Source of the DNA: Liolophura sinensis | Taxonomy: Eukaryota > Mollusca > Polyplacophora > Chitonida > Chitonidae | Assembly: GCF_032854445.1 (NCBI RefSeq) | Contig: NC_088299.1 | Span: 8,613,608 to 8,673,607, forward strand | DNA length: 60,000 bases | Reading direction: 5' to 3' | In this document: positions 10,806 through 22,375 of the stretch, piece after piece | How the letters are laid out: the number at the start of each line of letters is the position of its first letter | How positions within the stretch are numbered: the first letter of the stretch is position 1 | Program-made: the position numbers and the translations under genes | Notes under the pieces: model-generated | What the model was told of the DNA's origin: nothing | The model's input: the letters and a program-made list of their open reading frames with translations, nothing else | Databases searched by the model: none

Positions 10806-13800
10806 TGGCACAATTCCCAATTGAATCAGCCACTTCATAGGGCTCCATATGAGGTTTGTTTGTGAAGTTTGATTAAGTTTCTTATCATAAAGACTGATGT
10901 GTTTTGTATCAAAAGTGTCATTTTAAGGCCTTCGTTTGATTCTGAAAATGCATTTCACAGATTAAACTTCAGGTGAAATACAGTATATGCTGATAAACTG
11001 TACTGGCAAAATTTTTTTCACAAAAATCGTAATAGTGACCTCTGAATGGTATATTTGAAAGAAGTAAAACATACAAATGTGTGCATGCATGGCTGTGACG
11101 GATTTTGCATTCATTCAAATTCGTCCATGTGTGCATGATGTTCTTTCGTTGTTTCACTTCTGACACTGAATATATCAGTTACATTTATCAGTTTTAACTG
11201 GACTTTATAAATCTTAAATCCTTTTTTATTTTATTTTACGTTTTATTTCTGACAGTTTTATTAAAAACAGCCTCAGAATTTTACAACCCCACTAATAAAT
11301 GATAGTCACCTTTAGAGTCAATCAATTCCCAGCTAGAGGTGTTGAAGTGTGTCCAGGTTTTGGCTTTGTATACTGTGCCACATGTTTGCAGACAATAAAT
11401 TTCCCTGGCGGCACTGTCAGTGGTGTTGCCTAGAAGCAGAGCTTGTGCCCGTAGAGATCTGACTCAAGTGGCAGATCCATCAAGCAGAGGTAGATGGGAG
11501 GTGTGAACAAGAGTAAGAAAGTGTGCTTTATGCTTCATTAAAAAGTATTATCTTTTAAGTCCATAATTTTTCACAAAAGATTAAACTTTGTAGGAACTGT
11601 ACACAGACACGTGTGTAAGGGGCATTAATTAATCCCTCCAGGGCGAATAGGCAGGAGGCAGGGGGATTCAACATCCCTGCTTCTCTTTAACCAGTATATA
11701 CATTTCTTTTGTTCTATTTTTGAAAACTGCCCCTTTTTTCTCCCCTTCTTACTCATTTTGAAAGATAGGAGTGACCCATGGCCTTGCATTAATTGGAGGT
11801 AGCAGGTGTCCGGCTAGTTTGGCCAGCTTGTCGTGTGTCTGACTGGACATTGTCCAGGGCAGAGTCTGACTCTTATTTGACCACGATGGCTGACACCTTT
11901 CCTTTATGTCTGGCTAACTACAATAAGTACTTCAACAATGACTAGCCTCTTGTTCTGCACTTCTCACTCCAACAGCTCTCCCTGTTTTCTTTTAATTTCT
12001 GATTTTTGCTTTCACTCACTGATCTGAAGTGAAAATAATTGACAAATGATAAAATGTTCTTTTCAATCTGTCCAATTTTTTTTTCTTCTATAATCTCTGT
12101 TTGTTGAAATACTGTGGGATTTATTCCAACAAATTTAATAAATTTAAAACCATAAATCAAAGTTTTTGTTGTTAATAAGAGATTATATGGTCAGGTCATT
12201 TATGAAGGCAAAACTGTGTATCCGATCAGATATTTTAACTTTATTTGGATTTCCAGTTTTCTTTTCTCTTCATTCACATCTTGCTGGTGTAAACATTTTC
12301 TTGTCACAAGATACTTGTACAAACATGGCACACTAGTTCATCATCTTTTCAAAACGGAAAAACGATCTTGTTGATGGCTTTTATTTTACCCACACTTTTG
12401 TTGTATATACAGTGGGCAGTAGCAAGTCTCAGTCTATATATGCCAGTTTTCTTTTTATAAGAGGACAATGTAGTATGTTGTAATATACACCAAACCATAC
12501 GGAATATGGCTATCATCTTCTTTGACTAGGGATTTAATCACTTTCAGTCAACAGCTTGACTTTATTTACACATACTCCATCCCGGATAAATTTGTGTGAG
12601 TCAAAAGTTATGATCTCTTTGTGCAGAAAATGCTAAAATATGTTTGTTTTTCTGCCCCAAAAGTCACATCATGCTTATGTTTTTTTTTTCATTATTATTA
12701 TTTTTTGTTTTTGTTCTCTTGCTCAGCCTTTTAATGTTAGCTACACATACAGTACACCTGGTTTTTGTGAGACAGACAAGCTTCAGGCCCTCTCACAACT
12801 CCACCAGCATGGTTTCAACCTCTCCAGTGTGTGGAGGTAGAAAGGCCCTTCAATCTCATTGTTTACGTTGGCCACTCATTACCATGGTATCAGAAAAGGT
12901 GGCAGATTTGAATCCTAAAGAGGTGTGGCTTAGACTTAAGTCTGTCTGCAGGCAGGAGGCTAGCCTAGTGTAAGGTCTGGTGATTCCCTCAAGGTTGCCA
13001 AACCACACAGTTAAAAAAAAAAAACAAATTTCACACAGTCCTAAGATAAAGGTGGTGTTTGGGCTTGCATTTGAGGAGAAACTGGTGAAGTTTGGACAAA
13101 GAAGAAGGCTGAAAAGCTGGAGGAAAGAGAGGAAATGCTCCCTCTGCCTCCTGTGGCAGGGCTTTGGGGGTGGGTGGCCTTTGTGAGGGGGTATGAGCTG
13201 TTAGAGCTAGGTCAATCCTCAGTCCCATGCACACCACAGGCCATTCCCCACTTATTAAGGAACTTTATCATTTGTTTTCAGACTTTGTATTGCCATATAT
13301 CTACATTTCTAATATCATGCCACATAAAGTTTATACCCAAAGTTTTACTATGAAAAAGGGAAAGGGTTTCTATATTGTGTGGTTTGTCTAAAGTCAAGTG
13401 GTTGCCATTATAAAGACCTGGTCTTGATTATTGACTCACCAGCATGGAACATCAGTTGTTGAACACGATGAATCAATTGTAGAATAAACATCAGCTGCAA
13501 AAGAAGAAGATAGATAACTAATTTGCATGTTAAACATAACAAAAGAGTCCAGATAAAAATCTTTGCTTTATTGTGAAATATTTTCCCTACCCTATGTTTA
13601 AGTGCCGTTAAGCTTAATGGCAGGCTGTTTTGGATTATTCATTTCCCGGTGAATAAAGCATGACGAATTTCTATGAAAATTACCCCCTCCCAGTATTTAA
13701 TTTTGCATGTGGGATTACACCATTTGAACTGTTACATGCAGGAAGCCTGTTGGCAGGCTTGAGAATACAGAAGCATCTGCTGTCTTTGATAGCTGATAAT

Positions 13801-15490
13801 TGACACGGAATGAATTGTCAACATTGGTCTCACTTGAGAAGTCTTTTTCGAAAGCTGGTCAGACAAAACCACAGAATGTTGAGACAAGGGGCAAATGTGC
13901 CATCAAAGCATGGTGATTGCCATTTGGGAGGGTGCCCTTATACTCCAATGTTGAATCAGATCTTTTTTCGCTCTTTGGTGATCTAATGAAATGATGATTA
14001 ACTGATGCAACCGTGCGAATTATGCTGATTTCCCCACTGCCTGATTCCCTGCCAATTTTGTGGCTTCCGGTATGACAAAAGGCACTGCGGCCAGAGAAAA
14101 CCAGATGCAAGGAGAGTGGCATGTTAAGTTGTTATCGCATACTGATAAGAGGGCTCGAAGGTTCAGAGTTTTGAACATGGGTTGGTGTAAGCAGATCTTG
14201 GCAGCCTGTGCTTAATTTCTTAATTAAGCCATATGTTGTGGCTTTGATGAACAGTTAGCTAAGACTATGGAGGGCGAAATGGGTGTCTTTTCTGCAAAGC
14301 TGCTAGCTGACAGTGGGTGCACACCCTTCCCTCCTGCCAAAGGGACAGGGACAAGTTTGTGGTAATGCACACTTGAGGCCAGCCTTCTCACAATTACATG
14401 AGCTATATCACCCTGTACTTCCCTCCATCTGCCAGGTACAGACTAGCAAATGGAAAGACAAAAGAAACAAAGAGTTTAGGAACAAAAAACAGAGCTGTTT
14501 CAGGCAGAGTATACCCCTAGTCCATACTTTTTGGCACATGGCAATCAACAAAAGCCAAAGTCAGATGGTCTACTGTTTCTGGCCCCATCTCATGAAATTC
14601 ATAAGTTGAAGCCTGGCAAAACAAGAAAATTAAACTATGAGAGGACAATAGAAACAAAAAGACAAAGAAAAAAATCAATAACAGGCAGAGACCCTTGTAG
14701 GAAATCAGCTGCCCACTATTACTTCTACCTTTATTAGCTGCCAATTTTTTAATTTTCAAAAGCAAATGGTTCCAGGCTGGCCATATCTTGCCAACACCCA
14801 GTTACTCCATAGTCCCTGTAACTGTAAAAGCAATTAAAACCCTGTATTGTCAAATAACCCTTGATAAGGCAGCTGAAACCTCCTTTCTTTTTTCCTCTCA
14901 CTTTTTAAGGAACACTTTGCTTCCACTTCAGGATTAGCGGTGGTACAACTTTACGCAACAACCTTGTGTCATCTGCCTCTGTCAAACATAGCCTCTAACC
15001 CACAATACTTCCCTTGATGGCCCTTAGTCCAGCCGGCTTTCCTGCATACAGGAGTGGGCAAAAAAATTAACATACTCAATTATTTGTCAAACATCCCTGT
15101 CACCAATTGCTAACTAATTGCCCCTGTTTTTCTCTAAAGCTAAATGTCAAGCCCCTCAATAGCCTACCTTCCATCAAGAGCAAAAATCGAAACTTTTGGA
15201 AAAGTTTTTGAGCCATTTTCATTTGGGCTTAACACCCATGAAATAAAGTTTATAGGGGGTGTGTACATTTTAGAGATGGATTTGTCTTATGTAACGATAA
15301 TTGACTATTTCCAAGGATAACATTATTTTTCAAAGTGCTGTTAGATATTGTCCAAGTGACCACAAACTGCTTTTTCTAGGACTGCATTCAGTGTAGGCCA
15401 AATTGCCTAGTGGGCAGATCTACAGTTATGATTATACTACCCAAATACTAAGTCATTTAATAAGAACTGTTTGTTTTGATTGGTCAACAG

Positions 15491-15610
15491 GTTGAAGATG
15501 CACTTTTACGGGAACAGATAGAACGGTATAACCGTAGAATACGAGAGTTTGAAGAACGACAACGACAGTATAGAGAAGAACAGGAGCGACGGGCCGAGGC
15601 AGAAGCAGAG
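15491..15610 (+). CDS. CBFB: CBFB exon 5, charged helical segment
   Basis: The 120-nt exon follows an acceptor ending ggtcaacag and is followed by a weaker donor GAG|gtagtg. Phase 0 gives 40 residues, starting VEDALLREQIERYNRRIREF and ending RRAEAEAE; almost every residue is Glu, Arg, Gln, Ala or Tyr, as expected for a long solvent-exposed helix. The human counterpart starts QEDALAQ, contains RRRTREFEDRDR and ends REEME at residue 165. The molluscan-type exon is eight codons longer, mainly by added Arg/Glu/Ala near its 3' end. This helix lies at the edge of, or beyond, the part needed for RUNX binding. In human leukaemia the CBFB-MYH11 fusion retains this exon and loses the next. If the donor were skipped, the frame would close after about 14 more codons. 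Confidence 0.93.
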
Positions 15611-16317
15611 GTAGTGCAAGCTTTATTATGTATCTCCGAAGACAGAAAATCTTAAGGGGCAAACATATTTGCATGTGATTTTCCCTCAAATTGTGCATGC
15701 TATAATATGGCTTGTCAAGGTGTTCAAATTTTGGGTACAGTGTGAAAGGTCTTGTCAAAAACCTGGCTGAATGACACTTGGCCAATGGTTGCTGTGGAGA
15801 ACCTTGTTAAGCATATCCATGTGAATGGCAACACTGTCTTATAGCACAAAATGTGCGCACAGGTACTGTGTTTCAGTACTCCCTTTAAAGAAGATACGCA
15901 CCAAACATTTTACTTTATACAAAGCAAATGCTTATCATATAGAATTCCATGCTTAACTGATGCATTATTGAACAGGGCCAGAAGCCCAGATCATTCGTTC
16001 TAGCTTACAGGGGATAGGTGCAGTGAAAGCTATACATTATGTGCCAAGCTTTCTGACATAAGACACAATGTCTGTTATATTCATATGTGTACTAGGAACC
16101 TTTCTATCACCTCACAGATGCTGTTAGAACTTTACGACACTTCTATTTCTTTGACTTTTATCTACATGTACCTGTAAAAAATTGACTTGATATGATGCCG
16201 CAATTCTGTGATAGGCCTGAAATGTTTCTGACAAATGCTTAACATGAAATGCAATTTCCAGGCAGCATTTTTGTTGATGCATAAGCAGCTTTCCTCTAGA
16301 GTTACATACATGTGTAG

Positions 16318-16341
16318 TATATATATATATATATATATATA

Positions 16342-16383
<42 letters not shown>
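16318..16383. repeat. (TA)n microsatellite
   Basis: About 66 bp of almost pure TA with one C interruption near 16343, in intron 5. Confidence 0.97.
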
Positions 16384-16385
<2 letters not shown>

Positions 16386-16544
16386 GAGTGTGTGATTCTG
16401 AAAGATATATTGTTCAAGACCTTTCAAAATTTTTTTTCTTGTAACATGGCTCTGTTAGTGTTATTCTTGTTGTATGTTTCTAAGGTTATGAAATATGACT
16501 TGCAAAGTTTATGCAAGATTGCCCTACCCTTTGCATAGTTTGAA

Positions 16545-16835
16545 AAGGGTAACACCCCACCCCCAGGCCGCTCCTTCCGCCACCCACTCACCCATCACCC
16601 ACAAGAACAGACTGAGTTCAACTTCCTATGCTGCTTGTCCCCAGCCACAATGGAAGAAGTCAGGGTATATATGCCTTTACAGAGGTGTGTACCTCAGTGG
16701 TAATACCAAAGCTTCACTAGTCACACACAATAGGGTTTTCTGCACTTCTTTCTTCATACGATTTCTACTTTGCATTCAGCCACCCACCCGGGCCACCCAC
16801 TCACCCAGGCCACCCACTCACTCACCTCTACTAAA
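16545..16835 (+). repeat. CCAC/CTCA-rich low-complexity region
   Basis: Two clusters of ccacccactcaccc-like sequence (16545-16605 and 16780-16832). They lie inside a 131-codon open frame (16495-16890) with no recognised domain, which I take to be chance. Confidence 0.6.
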
Positions 16836-18855
16836 TGTTCATCTCCATTCTTGCTTTATAGTTTCATTATTTACATGTTCTTTGTATTAATGGTTTGCTC
16901 TGCAACACTTCATACTAAAGCTGTTGTTATCATTGGCACATTGTAGTTGTTGCATGCTTCCGGTATGTTTATGTGTACCGGTACAGATACTTTGCGAAAT
17001 TGTAGTTTGTTTATCGGTGTATTTGATTAAAACTTTTCTGTCCTCTTCAGTTTTCGTGTGCATGTTGTTACCGGCAGATCGTTCTGTATATTTTTGTTTT
17101 GTTTTTTTTCTTTTGGCTTTGATGAATATTTTGTTATGCCTGAAATATGTTGTATGCTTCCCCCCAAAAGGAAGAAAAATAACAAGTGCTCTTTGAACTC
17201 GAGAAAAGAAAAGCGTAGTTATTGAGTTGTCAGACTGTTCAATTCAGCAGTTACTTTTTGTCTCACACATGTGTTTTCTCAGAGATACTTTTGTGGCAAG
17301 TTTTGTTTTGTGAACGAAGACAAATCTTGTAGAGTTATTGATTGCTAAGTCTGTGCTACATGAAATTTTACGCCATCATTTCAATGCAATATTATGTTTA
17401 AGAAGCGCTGTCTTGATATTGTAAGAGTGTGCTCAGTTTAATCATTTACAATGTGTGTTTTTTTTTTTTTTTGAAAAAAAAAAAACATGCCAGTCAGCCA
17501 GGCATTAAAATGTGTGGATTTTATTTGGCTGAATGGCCTTCAAAGAAAAAAAGAAATATTACTTGCGTTGTGATGTTGTTTTGAGTTGATTGCTGTTGAT
17601 TGTTTATGATGAAAACAGAAATGTGCAAAAAATTAACATGCCGTTCTAAGCAGTCCTCTTTATATTTTCATTTTAATTTCAAAGCATTGGCAGATTTCTT
17701 AATTTAATTGTCACTGACATATAAGTGCATGCAGCTTTAAAAACAGCAGTCCAGTTTGTAATATATATTTGTACATGTATAAGTAAATGTTGATATTAAA
17801 TATAGTGTATTAATATGCAATGATGCAAGCAGATAGAACATTTAATATAAGCTTATAACGCGAAAGTGGAAACAATTTTCCTTTGTTGATGTGTATTTTG
17901 ATGTGTTGTTATTTATTGGGCTGTGTTACTGGCTTTTGCTACCTTCAAGTATTTGTTGTGATTAAGTCTGTAAGCCTTGCTTTGGTTCAGTGAAGTCATT
18001 GATTTTTTTTTTTTTTTTTTTTTTTTTGTGTGTGCTGTTTGATGAGAGTGATTTCCCCTTATGCTTAGGTAATTGTTATACCAATAAATAACAAGAGAGG
18101 ACTTGTCTCATTGGGCAGAAAGGAAATCAGTCAATAAAGCTCTATTCTTGTTTTGTTTTGTTTGAAAATGTGTGTTTATTTTTGTTTTTTTTTGTCTTTG
18201 ATGTTGTAAGCTTTCCTTCTTTATTCTATGTATTCGTTTACATGCAGTCTAGTTCTGCTTCTTCTTTTTGCATCAAGTATAGCTTAACATATTGGCATCT
18301 GTTGGTTTTAAACTTAAAATTAATTAATAAAGTAATCAAATGTCAGATTCTTGCAGAAATTTATATATTTTAGTAATTCACCAAAGTACCAAGTCATTTT
18401 CAGAGAATGAAAAATATAACTTGTGAAGCTATAGTTTATGATTTCTGCATATCATATGCAAATTGTTGTCAAAGAATCCAAAGCCGTACAAAAATTAGAT
18501 ATTTTTGGATTTTAAGAAGTGAAACAATTCTCATCAAACTACCTTGAAATGTTTTCAGGGGTGAGACCTTGAGATTTAAGATGAATCGTGTACATTAGGG
18601 CCTTCAAGAGTGACTCTTTGAATAGTGCCTTAATTGATTGTTAAATTGAAAGAACATGTTTAAAGGAAAACAGTAAGTGAATCTGCGCAACGAAACAGAT
18701 TAATTTAGTCCTGAAGCATGACTATGAAATTTAGTCTAAGCTGTTGTTAAAAGTATTGTTAATGTCTTCAAATAATTATATAAAGTTAATTCTTAAGATC
18801 AATGCTGATATGTAGAACTGAGCAGACAGTTTACAGTTATAATAAGGACCGTATT

Positions 18856-19063
18856 CTAATTCTTCAACCTTTTCGCTTGTTTACAAGGTGTTTATTCAGA
18901 CATATTCCGAAGGCATAATTGTGTGTAGACTGATAAATTATACTTTTTGTGAAGCCCTGAAATTGGCCAATCCAACCAATATAGCTTTGCCTCCAAAATC
19001 AAATTAAAAATGTGTATGAATTTGCAGTTGATCTTTCATGTGCGAAAAGGTTGAGGAATTTGG
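18856..19063 (+). mobile_element. Inverted-repeat element (MITE-like), copy A
   Basis: Ends ctaattcttcaaccttttcg and its near reverse complement cgaaaaggttgaggaattt, 21 bp with few mismatches. The interior of about 165 bp is AT-rich and non-coding and matches copy B reversed. A diverged half copy seems to lie at 45585-45660 (tttatttagacatattt and flanks). Confidence 0.8.
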
Positions 19064-20059
19064 GTTGTTTATCATGTGGATATTATGCCTGAGGAATTAT
19101 CTTGTGTTTATTAGCATTGTTAAAGATGCATGGATTCTAGTCATGTGGGACTGATTAAACTGACTGTAGTTTGAACAAAACTGTAACATGTAACGTCTAG
19201 ATGTCTGACCAAATCACATGACGTGCTGCATGTGATACATCACAATGACCAACTGTGGGCAAACTGTGAACAAGCACGCATAGGTGGACACTACTGGAGG
19301 CATCTGGATGCTTCGTGTGGCAGAATAGTAGAATGTGTTCTACTCCAAGCAACAGCCAAGTCACCAGTTGCATGCTCCGATGTGCTCAGAACCCAGTTGC
19401 TCAGTCGCAAGGTCGGTCAACGCCCGGCTTTAGCCACTATGTAAAGTGACTGTGGGGGAGTAACTGAGATTGCAAGGCAGTATTGGGTTGACTTTTGCAT
19501 GTGAGGCAGTGTTGGCTTACAATAAAGGCTTATTCACATCACAGTAGGAATTTGTTGTAATCCGCTGATCCTATTGTGCTATTTGTTTCACTCAATAACT
19601 TTTCAATCAGACATTCAAATCAAATCAACAAGTGCTTATCAAGGAGATTCCTACTGTTGTGTGAAAGAAAAAACAAACCTTTAGCATACACACTGCTTTC
19701 TGAATGGTGATGGATTTAAGTATACAATGTTGCCTTTATGTTTCAAATCAGTTAGGGCATTGTTTTCAGTATTTGTGTGCAAGTGCATGTTTGCACAAAC
19801 TTGCTCTGTTGCATGTTGGCACAGTCATGCATATCCTGGGGTCAAAAAACATATATATTATTCTGTTTCCAGCCTGAAAGTTGTCATTCAATGCCAGAAT
19901 TGAATTGTCATTATTGTCTCACTTCAGGCCAAAATTCATTTACACTACATGTGTATTAAAATGCACAATAACATGCTACTAAACAAGTTCAGAGCATTTA
20001 CAGAAAATGTACTAGCATGACAACTTGATGAAGCACTCCCAATCATAATTGTGACATTT

Positions 20060-21445
20060 TGAAGAGCTCCCTATTGCTGCCTGATGAAAGCTTCCCTTCA
20101 GTGGTCCCTATTGTTGCCTGATGAAGGCTTCCCTTTAAGGGTCTCGATTGCTGCATGATGAAGGCTTCCCTTCAATAGTCCCTATTGCTGCCTGATGAAG
20201 GCTTCACTTCAGGAAACCTCTATTACTGCCTGATGAAGTCATCCCTGTAAGGTTCTCTATTGCTTTGTGAATGATGAAGGCTCTCTATAGGGTTCCCTGT
20301 TCGCTGCTTAATGAAGGGTTCCCTGTGAGGTTCTCTACTACTTTGTGAATGATGATGGTTTCCATGTAAGGTATCATGTGAAGGTGTCCCACTTGTGGCC
20401 TGATGAAGGGTTTCCATTCGTGGCCAGATGAAGGCTTCCAGTTGTAGCATCATGAAGGCATTTCTTTGTGGCCTGATGGAGGGTTACAGTTGTAATATGA
20501 TGAAGTTTCTTTAAGATTCCTTATTGTGTAAATGATCAAGCTTCCTTGCAAGGTATACTGTTGCTGCCTGATGGAAGTTCCCAGTTGTGGCCTGATGAAG
20601 GGTTCTCAATAGTTACCTGATGAAGGCTTCTCAATAGTGGACTGAGGAAGGGTTCACAGTTGTGACCTTATGAAGGGTTTCCACTTGTGGCCTTGTAAAG
20701 GGTTTCCAGTTGTGGACTAAGAAAGGGTTCCCAGTTGTGGCCTGGTGAAGGGCTCTCAATAGTTACCTGATGAAGGCTTCTCAGTTGTGGCCTGATGAAG
20801 GGTTCTCGATAGTTGCCTGATGAAGTCTTCCCAGTAGTGGACTGAGGAAGGGTTCGCAGTTGTGACCTTATGAAGGTTTCCACTTGTTAGCCTTGTAAAG
20901 GGTTCCCAGTTGTGGACTAAGAAAGGGTTCCCAGTTGTGGCCTGGTGAAGGGTTCTCAATAGTTACCTGATGAAGGCTTCTCAGTTGTGGCCTGATGAAG
21001 GGTTCTCGATGGTTGCCTGATGAAGTCTTCCCAGTAGTGGACTGATGAAGGGTTTGCAGTTGTGACCTTATGAAGGGTTCCCACTTGTGGCCTTGTAAAG
21101 GGTTCCGAGTTGTGGACTAAGAAGGGTTCTCAGTTGTGGCCTGATGAACGGTTCTCAATAGTTACCTGCTGAAGGCTTCCCAGTTGTGGCCGGATGAAGG
21201 GCTCTCAATAGTTACCTGTTGAAGGCCTCCCAGTTATCTTCCTATTTTCAGCCCAAGGAAGGGCGCCCAATTGTGTCCTGATGAAATGTTTTCTATGGGG
21301 AATCTTCCCTATTACAGCCTGATGAAGGGTTTCCTTCAATATTATAGATTGATGAAAGATTCCTATACGGTGGCCAATAAAAGGTTCCAAACTATGGCAT
21401 ACTGTTTTGTCATAAAGGATTCCTGATTGTAGCTTGATAAAAGGT
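20060..21445. repeat. Minisatellite with 25-bp monomers in a 200-bp higher-order unit
   Basis: Basic unit about 25 bp, close to GTTGTGGCCTGATGAAGGGT plus TCCCA. From 20600 to 21240 blocks of eight monomers repeat as a unit: AGTTACCTGA recurs at 20611, 20761, 20961 and 21160, the last two steps being 200 and 199 bp. The left part (20060-20220) uses a longer monomer of about 39 bp built on CTATTGCTGCCTGATGAAGG. The minus strand shows several overlapping 60-76-codon frames that are by-products. Confidence 0.95.
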
Positions 21446-22274
21446 TCTAGCAGAGGGCACCATGGAATGGGTTACTTCTTACCATAAATGTTTTTCTGTT
21501 TTGTTGTGATGCCATTTCTTTAATTAATTTGGCAGAATTACCCTAATTTTGTTCTCTATACTGAACAATGTGCTTCTAGGATTCTTTTTACCATTTGAAA
21601 TGATACATGTAGTCTGTCTACACACACTAGCATGTTGCTAGATTGTGTAGGACTAAATAGTGCGTTGTGAACAAAGATATTATAAAAATTGACGATCCAA
21701 AGGTTTCTCTCGTGACCAAAGTGAGAAAATGAGGTATTGTGTTGCATAGTGGAGAGAAACCAGAATAGGTCAGTATTAAAGAGACCTACTTAATATCATT
21801 TATCATATACAATGTATAGGGTTTGCGACTCAGCATCACCGGAAACCAATATATCTAGGTATCTGCATGCTATAAATGGGTCCTAATAAAGAGGAGATAT
21901 CCTGTACAAGTACATGTGATAATACAGTACGATAATTATAACCTTTATGTCCTTGAGATCTTCTGCAGAGATCACTTGCTGTATGGTGTCATGGACACAA
22001 ATGTGAAGCAAAACCATACTGATGTTAGGTGAGTGAGTGAGTGAGTGGGGTTTAACCTTATACTTAACTATTGATGTTAGGTTTAATTGTATGAATAGCA
22101 TTGTTGTAATTGTATGAAAATTGTATGAGTTGTAGGACTTTTATCTGAACTTCATAACCTTGACATGGTGACCTTATAATGCTGCGAAGCCATGCCGAAT
22201 TTTTTTTTTTTTTTTTTTTTTTCATTGGATATCACAAAGTAAGCTAAATTTTCCAAAGTGATGTATAAGGCTTG

Positions 22275-22375
22275 TGTAACAGGTGCAGCCTCTCTGTGCT
22301 TTAATACACTATAGCTAGCTAGCCTGCTTGATTTCAGGTGTAGATCTTGAGTTCAAATCCTGGTTAAACCCAAAG
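22275..22375 (+). mobile_element. Possible degenerate tRNA-derived SINE head
   Basis: A good B box GTTCAAATCC (about 22351-22360) followed by tggttaaaccc; the A box is poor. No tail or target-site duplication identified. Confidence 0.3.

Larger units (their letters stand above)
7827..15490 (+). other. CBFB: CBFB intron 4
   Basis: Bounded by the consensus donor of exon 4 and the acceptor of exon 5. It holds two members of an old dispersed repeat (8040-8402), a C-run at 8193-8224, a 149-bp tandem duplication (9187-9480), a fragment of the second SINE family (9752-9825), one full SINE with target-site duplications (10174-10441) and a 59-bp duplication near 10.7 kb. From 10456 to 15490 I see no gene; open frames there are short and unlike any family I know. 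The block at about 13.7-14.15 kb is complex and non-repetitive. Confidence 0.85.

Noticed and set aside
15453-15785. 110-codon antisense frame over CBFB exon 5
   Set aside because: The sense strand matches CBFB with proper splice sites; the antisense frame is a by-product of the Arg/Glu-rich codons.
16495-16890. 131-codon open frame in intron 5
   Set aside because: It depends on CCAC/CTCA-rich simple sequence and has no recognised domain or splice context.
20060-21445. Possible CRISPR-like array
   Set aside because: Direct repeats are contiguous, degenerate and without unique spacers, and the genome is animal; it is a minisatellite.
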